From positions 1 through 64,000 of the forward strand of contig NZ_SJEX01000018.1 in the NCBI RefSeq assembly GCF_005930495.1: DNA of 64,000 nucleotides. Direction: 5' to 3'. The translations under genes were made by a program, and so were the position numbers. The stretch's first letter is position 1, and each line of letters begins with the position of its first letter. Below the pieces are notes generated by a model that searched no databases, was not told the origin of the DNA, and worked only from the letters and a program-made list of their open reading frames with translations. The stretch is from Modestobacter excelsi. Lineage in GTDB: Bacteria > Actinomycetota > Actinomycetes > Mycobacteriales > Geodermatophilaceae. Below are positions 19,362 through 27,914 of the stretch, piece by piece.

Positions 19362-19925
19362 GTGAAGACCCGCGACCTCGCTTACATCGCCCTCTTCGCC
19401 GCCATCATCGCGGTGCTGGGGACCCTGCCCGCGATCAACGTCGGCCCGGTGCCCATCACGGCGCAGACGCTCGGCGTGATGCTCGCCGGCAGCGTGCTGG
19501 GCGCCCGCCGGGGCTTCCTCGCCGTGCTGCTGTTCCTCGTCCTGGTGGCGGTCGGGCTGCCGCTGCTGGCCAGCGGCGCCGGTGGTCTGGCGCCCTTCGC
19601 CGGGGCCTCGGCGGGGTACCTGTACAGCTGGCCGGTCGCCGCCGCCGTCATCGGTTGGCTGACCGAGCGCACCTGGGGCCGGTACAACGTCGTCGTCGGC
19701 ACGCTGGTCAACGTGGTCGGCGGGATCATCGTCATCTACGCGGTCGGCGTCCCGGTGCTCAAGGCCGTCGCCGGGCTGTCCTGGCACACCGCGCTGTGGT
19801 CCGGCGCCGCCGTCTTCGTGCCCGGCGACCTCGTCAAGGCGTTCGTCGCCGCGGCCATCGCCGACGTCGTGCGGCGCAGCTACCCGGTGATCGAGCGTCC
19901 CCGACGGGCCGTCGGCGCTCGGTGA
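19362..19925 (+). CDS. bioY: Biotin ECF transporter S component BioY
   Basis: A 187-aa membrane protein with about six helices: 'LAYIALFAAIIAVLGTLPAINVGPVPITAQTLGVMLAGSVLGARRG', 'LPLLASGAGGLAPFAGASAGYL' and 'FVPGDLVKAFVAAAIADVVRR', all classic BioY. It binds biotin and delivers it with the ATPase/T-protein encoded next. GTG 19362 has GAGGAG five bases upstream. Its stop overlaps the following GTG (GTGA); the four-gene run is translationally coupled throughout. Confidence 0.95.
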   Translation: MKTRDLAYIALFAAIIAVLGTLPAINVGPVPITAQTLGVMLAGSVLGARRGFLAVLLFLVLVAVGLPLLASGAGGLAPFAGASAGYLYSWPVAAAVIGWLTERTWGRYNVVVGTLVNVVGGIIVIYAVGVPVLKAVAGLSWHTALWSGAAVFVPGDLVKAFVAAAIADVVRRSYPVIERPRRAVGAR

Positions 19926-20662
19926 GGTTCCGCCGCCCCGGTGCCGTCGCGGCAGGCACCGACACCGCCGACCCCGGCCGCGGCCTCGAACTGCGCGGGG
20001 TCGGGCACCGGTACGGCGACCGGGTGGTGCTGGAGGGCATCGACGTCACGCTGACCGAGCCGCGCGTGGGGGTCATCGGCGCCAACGGATCGGGCAAGAG
20101 CACCTTCGCCCGGCTGCTCAACGGGCTGGTGGTGCCCGACCAGGGACAGGTGCTCGTCGACGGGCTGGACACGCGCACCCAGGTGCGCGCCGTGCGCCGT
20201 CGCGTCGGGTTCGTGTTCCAGGACCCCGACGCGCAGATCGTCCACCCCACGGTGGCCGAGGACGTCGGTTACGGGTTGGAGAACCAGGGGGTGCCGGCCG
20301 ATGAGCGCGCCGCCCGTGTCGCCGAGGTGCTCGCGCGCCACGGACTGGCCGGGCACGCCGACCATCCCGCGCACCTGCTCTCCGGCGGGCAGAAGCAGCT
20401 GCTGGCCATCGCCGGCGTGCTGGTGATGCGCCCGGCCCGGATCGTCTTCGACGAGCCGACGACGCTGCTGGACCTGGTCAACGCCCGCCGGGTCGGCGAC
20501 CTGATCGCGGGGCTCGAACAGCAGGTGGTCGTGGTGACCCACCAGCTGGACCTGCTGCACGACTTCGACCGGGTGCTGGTGGTCGACGGCGGCAGGGTCG
20601 TCGAGGACGCCGGCCCGGGCCCCGCCGTGGCTGCCTACCGCACCCTCATGGCCGACCGGTGA
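19922..20662 (+). CDS. bioM: ECF transporter ATPase (BioM/CbiO-type)
   Basis: A 246-aa ABC ATPase energising BioY: Walker A 'GANGSGKST', Q-loop 'FVFQDPDAQIVHPTV', signature 'LLSGGQKQLLAIAGVL', Walker B 'RIVFDEPTTLLD' and switch His 'VVVTHQLD'. GTG 19922 overlaps the bioY stop. The longer open frame upstream is a shadow of bioY. Only one ATPase is present, as in three-gene BioMNY systems. Confidence 0.92.
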   Translation: MRFRRPGAVAAGTDTADPGRGLELRGVGHRYGDRVVLEGIDVTLTEPRVGVIGANGSGKSTFARLLNGLVVPDQGQVLVDGLDTRTQVRAVRRRVGFVFQDPDAQIVHPTVAEDVGYGLENQGVPADERAARVAEVLARHGLAGHADHPAHLLSGGQKQLLAIAGVLVMRPARIVFDEPTTLLDLVNARRVGDLIAGLEQQVVVVTHQLDLLHDFDRVLVVDGGRVVEDAGPGPAVAAYRTLMADR

Positions 20663-21303
20663 CCCTCGCGCTCTACGTCCCGCGGGCGAGTGCCGTCCAC
20701 CGGCTGCCGGCGGGGCTCAAGCTGCTGTGTCTGGCCGTCCTGGCCGTCGCCCTCTTCGCCCTGCCGACGATCACGGCGGCCGGCGCGGCGCTGGCCGGCG
20801 TGCTGGCCGTGGGGCTGCTCGTCGCGCGGTTGCCCGTCGCCGTCCTCGCCCGGCAGGCACGCGCGGTGCGGTGGTGGCTGCTGGCGCTGCTCGTCGTCCA
20901 CGCGCTGACCACGGACCTGCTGACCGGCGCGCACGTCGCGCTCCGGCTGCTGACCCTGGTGCTGGCCGCGGCGGTGGTCACCGCGACGACCCGGGTGAGC
21001 GAGATGGTCGCGGTGGTCGAGACGGTGTGCGCACCGCTGCGGCTCGTCGGCGTGCGGCCGGCGCGGGTGGGCCTGGCGATCACCCTGGCGCTGCGGTTCA
21101 TCCCCGTGCTGACCGAGCGCGCCGACCGGATCCGGGCCGCGCAGGCGGCACGCGGCGGCTCGCCGCGGGGCGTGCGGGCACTGCGCACGACGATCGCCCC
21201 GCTGCTGGTGCAGGTGCTGCAGATGGCGCACGACGTCAGCGAGGCGCTCGACGCCCGCGGCGCCGACGTCGAGCCACCGCGAGCGGCGTGGCGGCGGTCG
21301 TGA
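20659..21303 (+). CDS. bioN: ECF transporter transmembrane T component BioN
   Basis: A 214-aa membrane protein linking ATPase to BioY. It has four to five helices followed by the coupling-helix motifs of T components, seen here as 'AQAARGG' (about residue 165) and 'ALDARGADVE' near the C-terminus, both Ala-Arg-Gly. GTG 20659 overlaps the bioM stop, and its own stop overlaps the MOSC gene start. Confidence 0.9.
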   Translation: MTLALYVPRASAVHRLPAGLKLLCLAVLAVALFALPTITAAGAALAGVLAVGLLVARLPVAVLARQARAVRWWLLALLVVHALTTDLLTGAHVALRLLTLVLAAAVVTATTRVSEMVAVVETVCAPLRLVGVRPARVGLAITLALRFIPVLTERADRIRAAQAARGGSPRGVRALRTTIAPLLVQVLQMAHDVSEALDARGADVEPPRAAWRRS

Positions 21304-21839
21304 CCGGTCGGGTGCGGGAGATCTGGACGGCACCGGCGGCCGCGGCGCCGATGGTGCGGTCGTCGTCGGTCCAGGCGCTGGCCGGGGTCGGGCTGGTGGG
21401 TGACCGGTACGCGCTGGGCGGGGGGACGTGGGCCGGCTACCCGCTGCAGGAGAAGCAGCTGACGCTGATCGACGCCGACGAGGTGGCGGCCGTGGCGCGG
21501 GAGGTGGGTGTCCCGCTGACCCCCGGCGCGACCCGGCGGAACCTGGTCACCGACGGCGTCGCGCTGCCCTCGCTGGTCGGCCGGTACTTCGCGGTCGGTG
21601 AGGTGCTGGCGTTCGGCACCAAGCGCTGCCCACCGTGCACGCACCTGGAGCGGCTGACCGGCTGGAAGCTGGTCAAGGCCCTGGCCGCCCGCGGTGGGGT
21701 CAACGCCGCGGTGCTCGTCGGCGGGACGGTGGCCGAGGGCGACGTCGTCCGGCTGGTGTCCGACGAGGAGGCCGCCGGCCGCGGGGCGCCCGTCGGCGCC
21801 GACCGCCCGGTCCCCCGCATCGTCGCCCTCCCCGACTGA
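21300..21839 (+). CDS. MOSC domain protein coupled to the biotin transporter
   Basis: A 179-aa MOSC domain (the C-terminal domain of molybdenum-cofactor sulfurases): 'GLVGDRYALGGGTWAGYP', 'LTLIDADEV', 'GATRRNLVTDGVALPSLVG' and 'GTKRCPPCTHLERLTG'; the Cys in the last motif is the conserved putative sulfur carrier. Stand-alone MOSC proteins such as YiiM reduce N-hydroxylated compounds. The start is GTG 21300, overlapping the bioN stop, so expression tracks biotin uptake. No functional link to biotin is known to me. Confidence 0.85.
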   Translation: MTGRVREIWTAPAAAAPMVRSSSVQALAGVGLVGDRYALGGGTWAGYPLQEKQLTLIDADEVAAVAREVGVPLTPGATRRNLVTDGVALPSLVGRYFAVGEVLAFGTKRCPPCTHLERLTGWKLVKALAARGGVNAAVLVGGTVAEGDVVRLVSDEEAAGRGAPVGADRPVPRIVALPD

Positions 21840-21873
21840 CCCTCCCCCGGGCTCCCGGTACCGAGGCCCGGGG

Positions 21874-22296
21874 TCAGAGAGTGGGCTCGTCCAGGTACTT
21901 GTTCAGGAAGACCTTCTCCTCCGGGGTGAGCCGGCGGGGGCGGTTCAGTGCGAAGTCGACCGGCACCAGCAGGGTGCTGCCGGTGACGGCGAGCCGGCCG
22001 TGGTCGAACAGCTCGTAGTGGCAGGTGAAGGCCGCGGCGCGGATGGCGGAGACCCAGATCTGCACCTGCAGCGGCTCGGCGTCGTAGACCACCGAGCGCT
22101 TGTAGGCGATCTCATGGGAGGCGACGACGATGCCGCGGCGCAGGCCGGTCTTCTCGTCGTGCGTGGGCTGGTCGAAGAACAGGTCGACCCGCGCCATCTC
22201 GAAGTAGCCGAGGAAGGCCACGTTGTTGATGTGCTGGTAGGCGTCCATGTCCGACCAGCGCATCGGGACGTCGACGGTGTGCCTCACGGCGGCCAC
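21874..22296 (-). CDS. Acyl-CoA thioesterase (4-hydroxybenzoyl-CoA thioesterase-like hotdog)
   Basis: A 140-aa hotdog-fold thioesterase with the signature 'PMRWSDMDAYQHINNVAFLGYFEMARVDLF', containing the catalytic Asp, then 'SHEIAYKRSVVYDAEPLQVQIWV'. It probably hydrolyses acyl-CoA thioesters in the cytosol; chain specificity is not evident. The start is GTG 22296, divergent from the phosphatase gene. It is convergent with the biotin cluster. Confidence 0.85.
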   Translation of the reverse strand: MAAVRHTVDVPMRWSDMDAYQHINNVAFLGYFEMARVDLFFDQPTHDEKTGLRRGIVVASHEIAYKRSVVYDAEPLQVQIWVSAIRAAAFTCHYELFDHGRLAVTGSTLLVPVDFALNRPRRLTPEEKVFLNKYLDEPTL

Positions 22297-22333
22297 CCTG
22301 CCCTACGTGCTGCTCGAGGCCTGCACGCGGCCC

Positions 22334-22339
22334 TACTCT
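22334..22339 (+). promoter_or_regulatory. Putative -10 box (TACTCT) of the phosphatase gene
   Basis: TACTCT ends 7 nt before ATG 22347, consistent with the leaderless pattern of the window. Confidence 0.4.
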
Positions 22340-22346
22340 CGCCGGC

Positions 22347-22781
22347 ATGAGCGGAGGGTGGGAGCCGGCCGCGCCCGGGGTGCTGACCCTGCCGTCGGGG
22401 CGCCGGGTGCGGGGTCGCGGACGGGGTGCTCCGCTGCTGGAGGGCCCGGTGCCCGACCTCGGGGTCTACCTGCTGGGCCGGCGACCGGAGCCGGTGCCGT
22501 GGGAGGAGCGCTGGGTGCGCTGGCCGGACTTCCGGCTGCCGGGCGACCCGGCGGAGCTGCGCTCGGCCCTGCTGGAGGCGTGGGAGCGCTCGGCGGACGA
22601 GCGGGTCGAGCTGGCCTGCCACGGCGGCACCGGCCGCACCGGGACGGCGCTGGCCTGCCTGGCGGTGCTGGACGGGGTGCCGCCCGCCGAGGCGGTGACC
22701 TTCGTCCGGGCGCACTACCGCCCGCGCGCGGTGGAGACCCCGGGACAGCGCCGCTTCGTCGCCGGCTTCGCGCCCCGCTGA
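22347..22781 (+). CDS. Small protein-tyrosine/dual-specificity phosphatase family protein
   Basis: A 144-aa protein with the Cys-x5-Arg phosphatase P-loop 'ACHGGTGRTGTALACLAVL' (Cys near residue 91) and the following 'AVTFVRAHYRPRAVETPGQRRFV', typical of PTP-family enzymes. The general-acid Asp may be in 'RWPDFRLPGD'. It has no N-terminal domain and no adjacent kinase. It is divergently transcribed from the thioesterase. Confidence 0.8.
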   Translation: MSGGWEPAAPGVLTLPSGRRVRGRGRGAPLLEGPVPDLGVYLLGRRPEPVPWEERWVRWPDFRLPGDPAELRSALLEAWERSADERVELACHGGTGRTGTALACLAVLDGVPPAEAVTFVRAHYRPRAVETPGQRRFVAGFAPR

Positions 22782-22831
22782 GACGCCGACGGCCGGCCGG
22801 CGCAACTGCGCCGACCTGCCGTGGTGACGAG

Positions 22832-22896
22832 CTGGAACGGCCCCCTCGCAGGACCCCGGCACGAGCTCGCGAGTGTTGGGGGGCGAGGGGGTCCTC
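22832..22896 (-). repeat. Intergenic hairpin repeat, copy R3
   Basis: On the minus strand it begins directly after the EttA TAG as GAGGACCCCCTCGC, contains CACTCGCGAGCTCG and ends GCGAGGGGGCCGTTCCAG. The outer arms pair (CCCCCTCGC with GCGAGGGGG). It lies between convergent genes. Confidence 0.75.
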
Positions 22897-24567
<1,671 letters not shown>

Positions 24568-24680
24568 TGGGGGTTCGAGCCTTCCGTCAGGTCGCGAGCG
24601 GGGGCGGGGCAGGGCGGCCGTAGCGCGGCTCCGGCCCCACCCCCTGCGTTCTCGACTCCGATCCTCCCAGTCGGGGAGTC

Positions 24681-25193
24681 TCACGCCAGCGTCGGCACCG
24701 CCTCGCGGTCGCCGCTGACGTCGGAGTCCGTCTCGTGCAACGTCCCTTCCCCCTCGATGTAGTCCGTCGATCGCCCCGAGTACGGGTCCTCGGACGGGGA
24801 GGTGTCCTCCGGTGAGAGGCCGGGCCCGGACTCAGCACGCGCCGGCCGCTTGAACTCCGACCAGCCGCGGGCCAGGTTCAGCCCCACGGCCGTGGCCTTG
24901 ATCCGGTTGGCCTGCCGCCTGCCTGCGTCGCTGTCCCAGGACTCGGTGAGCAGGTTGCCGACGACGACCACCGGGTCGCCCTTGCTGATGCTGCGCACGA
25001 CGTTCCCGCCCAGCTCGCCCCAGCAGGCGACGTCGATGAAGAGGGCGGCGCCGTCGACGAAGCCCTTGGTCTCGTCGTCCCAGCGGCGGGACGTCGACGC
25101 GATGCGGAAGTTGGTGACCGAGCCGTTGGTGGTCCGGTTGTGACGCGGGACGTCGACGACGTTGCCGACGACGTGCAGGGAGGTCTCGTTCAC
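24681..25193 (-). CDS. ssb: Single-stranded DNA-binding protein
   Basis: A 170-aa OB-fold SSB: 'ETSLHVVGNVVDVPRHNRTTNGSVTNFRIAS', 'DGAALFIDVACWGELGGNVVRSISKGDPVVVVGNL', 'RIKATAVGLNLARG'. It is followed by an acidic disordered tail, which lacks the canonical DDDIPF-type tip. It is probably a secondary SSB paralogue (the replicative ssb usually sits between rpsF and rplI). GTG 25193 has GAGGAG upstream. The 113 bp to ettA hold no clear terminator. Confidence 0.88.
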   Translation of the reverse strand: MNETSLHVVGNVVDVPRHNRTTNGSVTNFRIASTSRRWDDETKGFVDGAALFIDVACWGELGGNVVRSISKGDPVVVVGNLLTESWDSDAGRRQANRIKATAVGLNLARGWSEFKRPARAESGPGLSPEDTSPSEDPYSGRSTDYIEGEGTLHETDSDVSGDREAVPTLA

Positions 25194-25340
25194 GGTGCTC
25201 CTCGGTGCGGTGGGGCCGCGGCGACCTGCCGGGCTGCGACCACCGTCCAGCGCGCACCCCCTCCCGGGACAGACAGCCGGCGCAGCTGTGGACGGCCACC
25301 CCGGGTGTGGAGGACGACGCCCGGCCAGCGGCCGGAGACG

Positions 25341-26147
25341 CTAGGGCACCCGGCCGCGGACCGTCGACGCCCGGGCGGTGAGCGCGATCGAGCCGTCGTC
25401 CCGGGTCGGCAGCCCCCGGCGGAGCGCCTCCCGGATCCGGGTCCGGACGTCCTCGTCCCGCGTCGCCAGGTACGCCGGCGCGGGCCCGGTGCCGCCGAGG
25501 AACGGCGTCCAGTAGTCGTCGAAGTCGGCGAACACCGTCGGGACGTCGACCGAGCCGGTGACCACGTCGTCCAGCCCGGCGGCGGAGAACAGCCGGTGGA
25601 GCGGCCCGGGTGCGCAGAGCGGGAACCGGGTGCCCTCGTCGACCTCCGCACCGGCGGGGTCCACCCGCGCGGCGGCGTCCCAGAAGGCCCGCATCAACTG
25701 CATGCCCTCGGCGTGGTCCCACACGTACGCGGCCACGACCGCGCTCCGCACGGCGACCCGTCGGCACTCGCCGACGGCGGCGGGCGCGTCGGGCAGGAAG
25801 TTCAGCACCAGGCCGGAGACGACCGCGTCCGCCGAGGCGTCGCGCAGCGGCAGGGCGAGCGCGTCGCCGACGACGAAGGTGGCCCGCCGGTCGGGGAGGC
25901 GGGCGGCGGCGGATCGCACGAAGGAGGGTGACCGGTCGACCGCGCGCACGGCGGCCGGCTCGGCCAGGTCGAGGACGGTCCCGGTGAGCACGCCGGTGCC
26001 GCAGCCGACGTCCACCCACCGCCCGCCGCCGGGGACGGCGAGGCCGGCGACGAACTGCCTCGCGACCGGCCTGCTCCACCGGCCCACGTACGCCTCGTAC
26101 CGGTCGCCGTCGGCCCATGAACCGGTCTCCGCGGTCGTCCCGCCCAT
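25341..26147 (-). CDS. Class I SAM-dependent methyltransferase
   Basis: A 268-aa methyltransferase. The SAM-binding motif I is 'WVDVGCGTGVLTGTVLD' (about residues 45-60), followed by 'AVDRSPSFVRSAAARLPDR' and motif 'GDALALPLRDASADAVVSGLVLNFLPD'. The substrate is unknown. ATG 26147 gives 'GGTTAETGSWADGDRYEAYVGRWSRPVA', which matches the usual start of this type; upstream in-frame codons are unsupported. It is followed by SSB on the same strand after 147 bp. Confidence 0.85.
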   Translation of the reverse strand: MGGTTAETGSWADGDRYEAYVGRWSRPVARQFVAGLAVPGGGRWVDVGCGTGVLTGTVLDLAEPAAVRAVDRSPSFVRSAAARLPDRRATFVVGDALALPLRDASADAVVSGLVLNFLPDAPAAVGECRRVAVRSAVVAAYVWDHAEGMQLMRAFWDAAARVDPAGAEVDEGTRFPLCAPGPLHRLFSAAGLDDVVTGSVDVPTVFADFDDYWTPFLGGTGPAPAYLATRDEDVRTRIREALRRGLPTRDDGSIALTARASTVRGRVP

Positions 26148-26215
26148 GCCCACCCCTCGACGGAGGTGATGCTGCCCGAGCGGGGTGTGCTGTGGTGCGA
26201 TGATCGGCACCACGA

Positions 26216-26288
26216 GCGCCCGTAGCTCAGTGGACAGAGCAGGTGCCTTCTAAGCACTTGGTCGCAGGTTCGATCCCTGCCGGGCGCG
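26216..26288 (+). tRNA. tRNA-Arg (anticodon UCU)
   Basis: A cloverleaf fits: acceptor GCGCCCG with CGGGCGC, D-arm GCTC...GAGC, anticodon stem GGTGC/GCACT enclosing loop CTTCTAA (anticodon TCT), a 5-nt variable loop, T-arm GCAGG-TTCGATC-CCTGC and discriminator G. CCA is not encoded. It reads rare AGA (and AGG) codons. No integrase or duplicated 3' end nearby suggests its use as an attachment site. Confidence 0.95.
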
Positions 26289-26310
26289 CCGACGCAGGCG
26301 GCGCCCGGCC

Positions 26311-26880
26311 TCACCGATCCGGTGCCGCCGGTCCGTCGAACAGCAGGTCGCCCGCGCGGGCGAGCACGTCGGCCCGGGTGCGGTCGCCGTGGCCGGCGGC
26401 GAGGAAGTGCTCGCCGATCGCCAGGCAGAACGCGAGCAGGCTGCGCGCCTCGACCTCGTCGGGGTCGGCGCAGAAGGAGCCGATCAGCTCGCGGAGCAGG
26501 CCCATCCGCCGGTCGTCGACCCGCCGCAACCGCTCGGCGACCGCCGGGTCGCGCCGGGCCCAGGCGCGGACGGCGAGGTCGATCGGGAGCAGCCGCTCGC
26601 TGGAGAAGGTCAGCGCACCGGCACGGCGGATCCTGGTCGGCGCGTCCCCGCCCGCCCGCTCGACGCGCTCGAGCACCTCGTCGGTGCTCTCCCGTTCCCA
26701 GGTGTCGAGCATCGCCTCGAACAGCGCGTCCCGGTCGGCGAAGGCCCCGTAGAACCCGCCCTTGGTGACGCCGAGGGCCTTGGCCAGCACCTCCACCCGG
26801 ACGGCGTCCGGACCGCCGGCCGCCAGCGCCTGCAACCCCTGCTCGACCCACTGCTCGCGGGACGTCCGGATCGGGGGCAC
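26311..26880 (-). CDS. TetR/AcrR-family regulator of the divergent DUF2867 gene
   Basis: A 189-aa repressor. The N-terminal HTH is 'AVRVEVLAKALGVTKGGFYGAFADRDALFEAMLDTWE', with an all-helical ligand domain after it. GTG 26880 starts 'VPPIRTSREQW'. Two matching 16-bp palindromes lie in the 87-bp gap to the divergent gene, so autoregulation and control of that gene are very likely. The inducer is unknown. Confidence 0.9.
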   Translation of the reverse strand: MPPIRTSREQWVEQGLQALAAGGPDAVRVEVLAKALGVTKGGFYGAFADRDALFEAMLDTWERESTDEVLERVERAGGDAPTRIRRAGALTFSSERLLPIDLAVRAWARRDPAVAERLRRVDDRRMGLLRELIGSFCADPDEVEARSLLAFCLAIGEHFLAAGHGDRTRADVLARAGDLLFDGPAAPDR

Positions 26881-26898
26881 GCGCGATCACCTCATCTG

Positions 26899-26914
26899 TA
26901 TACGGCACCGTATA
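26899..26914. promoter_or_regulatory. TetR operator 1
   Basis: TATACGG-CA-CCGTATA, with perfect 7-bp arms around a two-base centre. It lies 19 bp upstream of the TetR start and shares the TACGGCACCGTA core with operator 2. Confidence 0.8.
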
Positions 26915-26932
26915 AACCGGCTAACTTGAATG

Positions 26933-26948
26933 TGTACGGCACCGTACA
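26933..26948. promoter_or_regulatory. TetR operator 2
   Basis: TGTACGG-CA-CCGTACA, with perfect 7-bp arms, 34 bp centre-to-centre from operator 1 and 19 bp upstream of ATG 26968. Its position just before the AGGAGG box would block the DUF2867 promoter. Confidence 0.8.
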
Positions 26949-26967
26949 TGGATCAGGAGGCCGGACC

Positions 26968-27477
26968 ATGGAACCCATCTCCACCGACGTGACCCGCGAC
27001 GTCCCCGACACCGCGCGCAAGCTCAGCTCGCTGCCCCGCATCGACTACGCCGACCGGTGCACGCTCCGCACGGAGGTGGTCGCGACGCCGGAGCAGTGGG
27101 CCAGGGCGATGTTCGGCGACGTCCCCAGCCCGGCCGAGCAGTTGATCTGGCGCGGCGTGCTCGGGTTCCGGCTCAGCCGGGGGCGGTCACCGGCCACGGT
27201 CGGCGGCTGGCGGATCGGCGGACGCGGCACCGACTGGATCCGGCTGGAGACCGCGTCCTGGTTCCTCAGCGCGACCATGCTGGTCCAGACCGGCGACGAC
27301 GCGGTGACGTGGACGACCTGCCTGCGGTTCGACCGCCTGCTGGGCCGCGCGGTCTGGGCCCCGGCGTCCGCCGTCCACCGGCGGCTCGTGCCGGGCGTGC
27401 TCCGCGCCGCCGCCGCGCGGCTCGACACCGCACCGCGGCCGGTCACGGTGGCCCGACGGCCAGCCGCGCGTCGGTGA
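26968..27477 (+). CDS. DUF2867-like protein, TetR-controlled
   Basis: A 169-aa protein: 'LPRIDYADRCTLRTEVVATPEQWARAMFGD', 'GWRIGGRGTDWIRLETASWFLSATMLVQT' and 'WTTCLRFDRLLGRAVWAPASAVHRRLVPGVLRAAAARL' resemble the DUF2867 family (SRPBCC-like fold, function unknown). ATG 26968 has AGGAGG at 26955-26960. It is divergent from TetR with two operators between, so it is probably the main regulated gene. Its last 35 bp overlap a small ORF on the other strand. Confidence 0.7.
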   Translation: MEPISTDVTRDVPDTARKLSSLPRIDYADRCTLRTEVVATPEQWARAMFGDVPSPAEQLIWRGVLGFRLSRGRSPATVGGWRIGGRGTDWIRLETASWFLSATMLVQTGDDAVTWTTCLRFDRLLGRAVWAPASAVHRRLVPGVLRAAAARLDTAPRPVTVARRPAARR

Positions 27478-27577
27478 CGTCGTCGAACCGCGGGTCCCCG
27501 CCGCGGATGAGCACGTGGTGCTGCCGGACGGTCGCCTCGTAGACGCTGTCGCACCGGTCCGACAGAGCGCGGGTCAC
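27443..27577 (-). CDS. Small ORF, 44 aa, overlapping the DUF2867 3' end
   Basis: GTG 27577 overlaps the stop of the small ORF before it (GTGA). The peptide contains 'DRCDSVYEATVRQHHVLIRGG' and ends 'DVTDARLAVGPP'. About 42 of 44 third codon positions are G or C, matching native genes. There is no family I recognise. It could be a soluble partner of the membrane peptide, or a chance open frame. Confidence 0.4.
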   Translation of the reverse strand: MTRALSDRCDSVYEATVRQHHVLIRGGDPRFDDVTDARLAVGPP

Positions 27578-27720
27578 CCGAGCTCGCGCCGATCGGCCGA
27601 CCGGTGGCGGACGACCCACACTGCGGCGACCGCCACCAGGCACCCGGTCACGACCGCCGACCAGGCCCAGACCTCCAACAAGCCCTCCAGGCCGGCGAAC
27701 GGCCCCTGCCACTCCTGCAC
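27574..27720 (-). CDS. Small membrane protein candidate, 48 aa
   Basis: Reading from GTG 27720, it has a hydrophobic helix 'VWAWSAVVTGCLVAVAAVWVV' followed by a basic 'RHRSADRRELG' tail, a type-I-like single-pass layout. Only two third codon positions are A or T. The start is doubtful: the GGGGGA box is only 3 nt from GTG. Removing one G near 27750 would join it to an ATG at 27802 giving a longer N-terminus, so a frameshift is possible. It is coupled to the 44-aa ORF by a GTGA overlap. Confidence 0.45.
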   Translation of the reverse strand: MQEWQGPFAGLEGLLEVWAWSAVVTGCLVAVAAVWVVRHRSADRRELG

Positions 27721-27914
27721 GGCTCCCCCGATCCACCCGTTGACTGAGCCCTCCCATCGGCGCGCGGGCGGGACCGCCGGAGGGGCCGGGCGCCGTGGTC
27801 ATCCGGAAGGGGCGGTCCCGCGTGCAGCGACATCGCAGCGCACGCGCAGCTCGTTCATCGCCGGCAGGCCTTCCCTGGGGTCGTGAGCGAGACAGAGCAG
27901 GCCCCGGTCCCCCG

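Noticed and set aside
26216-26288. tRNA-Arg as an integration site for a mobile element
   Set aside because: No integrase gene, no duplicated tRNA 3' end and no composition shift were seen on either side.
27799-27858. A 19-codon ORF (Met-Asn-Glu-Leu) upstream of the small membrane ORF
   Set aside because: Five of 19 third positions are A or T, unlike native genes here, and it has no convincing ribosome site.
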